Below are positions 6,616 to 8,879 of a stretch of 8,879 nucleotides of DNA, piece after piece; the first letter of the stretch is position 1, and every line of letters starts with the position of its first letter. The notes below the pieces were generated by a model. That model was given only the letters and a program-made list of their open reading frames with translations. It searched no databases and was not told where the DNA came from. Both the position numbers and the translations under genes were made by a program. This stretch comes from Phytoactinopolyspora endophytica (lineage in GTDB: Bacteria; Actinomycetota; Actinomycetes; Jiangellales; Jiangellaceae): the NCBI RefSeq assembly GCF_004138495.1, contig NZ_ML142863.1, positions 41,764 to 50,642 of the forward strand. The letters run 5' to 3'.

Positions 6616-7221
6616 GTGGTCGCAATCCAATCGGAAGACTCCTCGTCGATCGCCGCGTCGATCGGTGCCGCGCTCCGCCTCGCCCGCCAGGACCGCGCCT
6701 GGTCTACGCGGGAGCTCGCGGCACGAGCGGACGTCTCCCAGCCTTTCCTTTCCAATGTCGAGAACGGCCGGACCACGCCGAGTGTGGCTACGCTCTACCG
6801 GCTGGCCGCCGCGCTGGAGCTCTCCCCGGCCGCGCTGATGCCGTCTACGGACGAAGGCACCGTGGTGGTCCGGGCCGGAACCGGCGCGCGGGTCCCGATC
6901 AGCGACGTCCCCGGCACGGTGACCAGCCAGCTGCTGTCCGGTGCGCGCGACCGTGCCATCGAGGCGTTCCGCTATGACCTACCGTCGGGATTCATCGAGC
7001 CCGAGTGGTTCGCCCACGATGGCGAGGACTTCGTCTACGTGCTCGACGGCTCGCTCATCTTCATGCGCGGCCAGGATGAGGAGATCACCCTCGGTGTCGG
7101 CGACTCGCTCTGGCACGCCAGCCACGTCCGGCACCGTTGGCGCACCGACGACACCTGCTCGGCCCGCGTCCTGCTGGTCACGGTGAACCGTCCAACGAGC
7201 GACGAGCCGTCCGCGGAGTAA
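6616..7221 (+). CDS. XRE-family regulator with C-terminal cupin domain
   Basis: 201 residues from GTG 6616. Residues about 16-75 form an HTH_3/XRE DNA-binding domain (LRLARQDRAWSTRELA, then the recognition helix in VSQPFLSNVENGRTTPS). Residues about 113-190 form a single cupin fold (WFAHDGEDFVYVLDGSL, then LGVGDSLWHASHVRHRW), which usually senses a small molecule. The canonical HxH metal pair of cupin motif 1 is not present: only H134 and E137 are seen, with H167, H170 and H173 in motif 2. It is divergent from the ureide unit and followed by the transporter, so it is the likely local regulator; the ligand is unknown and could be a ureide or purine. The start is uncertain: GTG 6616 has GAGG only two bases away, while ATG 6505, with a weak AGG, would add a 37-residue Ala/Gly/Arg-rich leader that looks non-coding. 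Confidence 0.92.
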   Translation: MVAIQSEDSSSIAASIGAALRLARQDRAWSTRELAARADVSQPFLSNVENGRTTPSVATLYRLAAALELSPAALMPSTDEGTVVVRAGTGARVPISDVPGTVTSQLLSGARDRAIEAFRYDLPSGFIEPEWFAHDGEDFVYVLDGSLIFMRGQDEEITLGVGDSLWHASHVRHRWRTDDTCSARVLLVTVNRPTSDEPSAE

Positions 7222-7358
7222 CCGGCGACAGTCGACCCACAGCCGCACACACGACCCGGCAACCCTAGAACGACCTCCGCTGATAACAAATACGAATCGA
7301 AATCTGATCGTCATGCGCGACAACGTGCGCGAAACGGACCATTCCTACCGTTGCGCAG
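7222..7358 (+). promoter_or_regulatory. Upstream region of the transporter genes with TGCGC repeats
   Basis: 137 bases between regulator and lipoprotein gene. An A/T-rich patch lies at 7280-7310. TGCGCGA occurs twice with a 12-base period (7314-7320 and 7326-7332), followed by TGCGCA at 7352-7357. TACCGT (7346-7351) fits the TANNNT -10 pattern and lies seven bases before the lipoprotein ATG, which itself lacks a Shine-Dalgarno sequence; a leaderless transcript is therefore possible. No clear -35 box and no hairpin terminator after the regulator gene are seen. Confidence 0.35.
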
Positions 7359-8432
7359 ATGGCAGACACATCCGTGGCACGACGCACGCGCACCGCCGCA
7401 CTTGCGGCCATCGCCGTATCCATCGCGCTCAGCTCCTGCGGCGACGACGGCCGGCGCGACGGCAGCGCGACCGAGGCCGATGGCGGGGAGACCACAGCGT
7501 CCGAAGGTGACGACGGTGGCGACGCCGCTCCCAAGCTCGCGGTCGTCTACTACCCCGAGTTCCGCGACGGGTCGTGGGGCGAGGCCGCGCTGAAGGCGGG
7601 CGAGAAGCTCGAATCCGAAGGTGTCATCTCCGAGTTCGCCAGCCAGGAGAACGTCCAGCCCGGAGCCGACGCGATCCGCGCCCTCGAAGACTTCGCAGAG
7701 CAGGGCTACAGCCCGATCATCGCCCACTCGTTCAACTACGGCGACGACGTCAAGGAGGTCGCGGCCAAGTACCCCGACACCCTGTTCGTTTACGCGGGTG
7801 GCTTCGGCGACGTCGACGGCAACGTCGGGGACTATGCCCAGCCGTTCCACGAGGCGACCTACCTCGAAGGCATCCTCGCCGCAGGCGCGATCGACGACGG
7901 GAACGTCGCGGGCGCCGGCGGGTTCGACATCCCCGTCTGCCGAGCCATGTACAACTCGTTCCTGGAAGGCGTGCAGGAGCTTCGGCCGGAAACCACCGGA
8001 TCGTTCGTCGAGGTGGGCAGCTGGGAGGACATCCAGCTCGCCAAGGAGACCGCGCTGTCGCAAGCAGACTCCGGCGCCACCATGTTCGTCGGCTGCGGGC
8101 AGGGCCCGACGTTCGGGCAGATCGAGGCCGCCGACGAGCGTGGCTTGACCGCGTTCGGCTACACCGGCGACATGTCGGAGCGCTCGGACGCCGTCGTCGC
8201 CTCGTTCACTTGGAACCTCGACGCACCGTTCCGCCTCATGGTCGAAGACGTCGCGGCGGGCAACGGCAGCGAGGCCCGCTACTACGACGTCGGGATGGCC
8301 GACGACGCGATGGACGTGGTGATCAGCCCGACGTGGGAGTCCGAGATCTCCGCGGACGTCATGGAACTGTTCGAGGAGCGGCTCACTGAGATCAAGGATG
8401 GATCCCTGACCATCGAGTTCGTCAGCGAGTAG
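7359..8432 (+). CDS. BMP-family ABC transporter substrate-binding lipoprotein
   Basis: 357 residues; the extracellular binding protein of an ABC importer, anchored by lipid on the outer face of the membrane. The N-terminus has an Arg-containing n-region (VARRTRT), a hydrophobic stretch and a lipobox LSSC with C27 as the modified cysteine. An acidic Gly/Ser/Asp linker (28-57) precedes the BMP (PF02608-type) domain from about 58 to the end: KLAVVYYPEFRDGSWGEAAL, a PIIAHSFNYGDDVKEVA segment, GAGGFDIPVCRAMYNSFLEG and TFGQIEAADERG are in the usual order. Family members bind nucleosides, related purines or other small ligands; the flanking purine genes point to a purine, nucleoside or ureide, but the ligand cannot be read from sequence. 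The ATG at 7359 gives a complete signal peptide; no ribosome site is visible. The ATPase gene begins 13 bases after the stop. Confidence 0.92.
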   Translation: MADTSVARRTRTAALAAIAVSIALSSCGDDGRRDGSATEADGGETTASEGDDGGDAAPKLAVVYYPEFRDGSWGEAALKAGEKLESEGVISEFASQENVQPGADAIRALEDFAEQGYSPIIAHSFNYGDDVKEVAAKYPDTLFVYAGGFGDVDGNVGDYAQPFHEATYLEGILAAGAIDDGNVAGAGGFDIPVCRAMYNSFLEGVQELRPETTGSFVEVGSWEDIQLAKETALSQADSGATMFVGCGQGPTFGQIEAADERGLTAFGYTGDMSERSDAVVASFTWNLDAPFRLMVEDVAAGNGSEARYYDVGMADDAMDVVISPTWESEISADVMELFEERLTEIKDGSLTIEFVSE

Positions 8433-8445
8433 CTGGGTGAACACC

Positions 8446-8879
8446 ATGACGGCGCTGCACGTCGAGGCGGTCACGCGCCGCTTCGGGCTCCTGACCGCAC
8501 TGGACGCGGTGGACTTCGACGTGCGCTGGGGCGAGATCCATGCGCTCGTCGGCGAGAACGGGGCCGGCAAGTCGACCCTGATGCGGATCATCGCGGGCCT
8601 CGACAGACCGGACTCGGGCTCGGTGACCGTCGACGGCCTGCGGGTCGCCGAGTTCGACCCGCGCCGGCTCAATGGACAGGGCGTCGCGCTGGTGCAGCAG
8701 CACTTCACTCTCGTCCCGACGTTCACCGCGGAGGAGAACATCGCTCTCGCCCGACCGACCGGTCGCCTCCGGCCGTCGTCCGCGGCGATGCGCAAGCGCC
8801 TGGGCGAGCTGTGCGAGCGGCACGGGCTCGACGTGCGACCTGGCATCCCGGCCGAGGAGCTCTCCGTTGGAGAGCGTCA
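8446..8879 (+). CDS. ABC transporter ATP-binding protein of the BMP-type importer (3' end cut by window)
   Basis: The first 144 residues of a nucleotide-binding protein, open to the last base. It powers the importer served by the preceding lipoprotein. Visible: an N-terminal strand (LHVEAVTRRFG), Walker A GENGAGKST (36-44), a Q-loop in VQQHFTLVPTFTAEENIAL (83-101), and the beginning of the signature motif ELSVGER (138-144), whose SVGE form is typical of sugar/nucleoside-type importers. ATPases of BMP systems are usually about 500 residues with two ATPase halves, so most of the gene and the two expected permease genes lie beyond the window. ATG 8446 is preceded by GGGTGA at a spacing of five; GTG 8437 is an in-frame alternative. 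The 13-base spacing from the lipoprotein stop indicates one operon. Confidence 0.95.
   Translation, partial: MTALHVEAVTRRFGLLTALDAVDFDVRWGEIHALVGENGAGKSTLMRIIAGLDRPDSGSVTVDGLRVAEFDPRRLNGQGVALVQQHFTLVPTFTAEENIALARPTGRLRPSSAAMRKRLGELCERHGLDVRPGIPAEELSVGER

Noticed and set aside
6446..6625. Aminotransferase start at 6625 (60 more residues)
   Set aside because: Pro/Arg-rich leader that covers the divergent promoter region and overlaps the regulator start; the conserved domain begins right after ATG 6445.
7311..8846. 511-codon minus-strand ORF opposite the BMP and ABC genes
   Set aside because: Spans two well-supported genes and the gap between them; composition of a mirror frame, with no recognisable domain.

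Overview
The window is high-GC DNA (third codon positions almost all G or C, many GTG starts, strong GGAGG-type ribosome sites, actinobacterial-type protein families), most likely from an actinomycete chromosome. I cannot name the genus from this sequence. No rRNA, tRNA, CRISPR array, insertion sequence or clear intrinsic terminator was found. Coding density is high. Seven protein genes are supported on conserved motifs, two of them cut by the window edges. An eighth, small gene is supported by its ribosome site and a family resemblance.

Layout: (1) 1-1343, plus strand: 3' part of an ATZ/TRZ-type amidohydrolase, best read as 8-oxoguanine deaminase. (2) 1338-3720, minus strand: a two-gene unit of a membrane-anchored laccase-like multicopper oxidase and an 89-residue protein resembling the dimerisation domain of glutamyl-tRNA reductase, translationally coupled to it. 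(3) 3721-3890: a 170-base gap holding the oxidase ribosome site and a 16-base dyad. (4) 3891-6445, minus strand: a ureidoglycine-glyoxylate aminotransferase (PucG-like) followed by an allantoate amidohydrolase (AllC-like), overlapping by ATGA. (5) 6446-6615: divergent control region. (6) 6616-7221, plus strand: XRE-cupin regulator. (7) 7359-8879, plus strand: BMP-family binding lipoprotein and the start of its ABC ATPase.

The genes outside the copper unit fit one job: uptake and breakdown of purines and ureides for nitrogen. The BMP/ABC system would import a nucleoside, base or ureide. 8-oxoguanine deaminase feeds urate. AllC turns allantoate into ureidoglycine, and PucG transaminates that with glyoxylate to oxalurate and glycine. 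The divergent XRE-cupin protein is the natural candidate regulator. The steps from urate to allantoate are not in the window and may flank it.

The least ordinary part is the copper unit. The oxidase appears to fuse a six-helix membrane region, its first four helices DUF6220-like, to a cupredoxin enzyme through an internal twin-arginine motif. Its last codons carry the ribosome site and start of the GluTR-dimer-like small gene.
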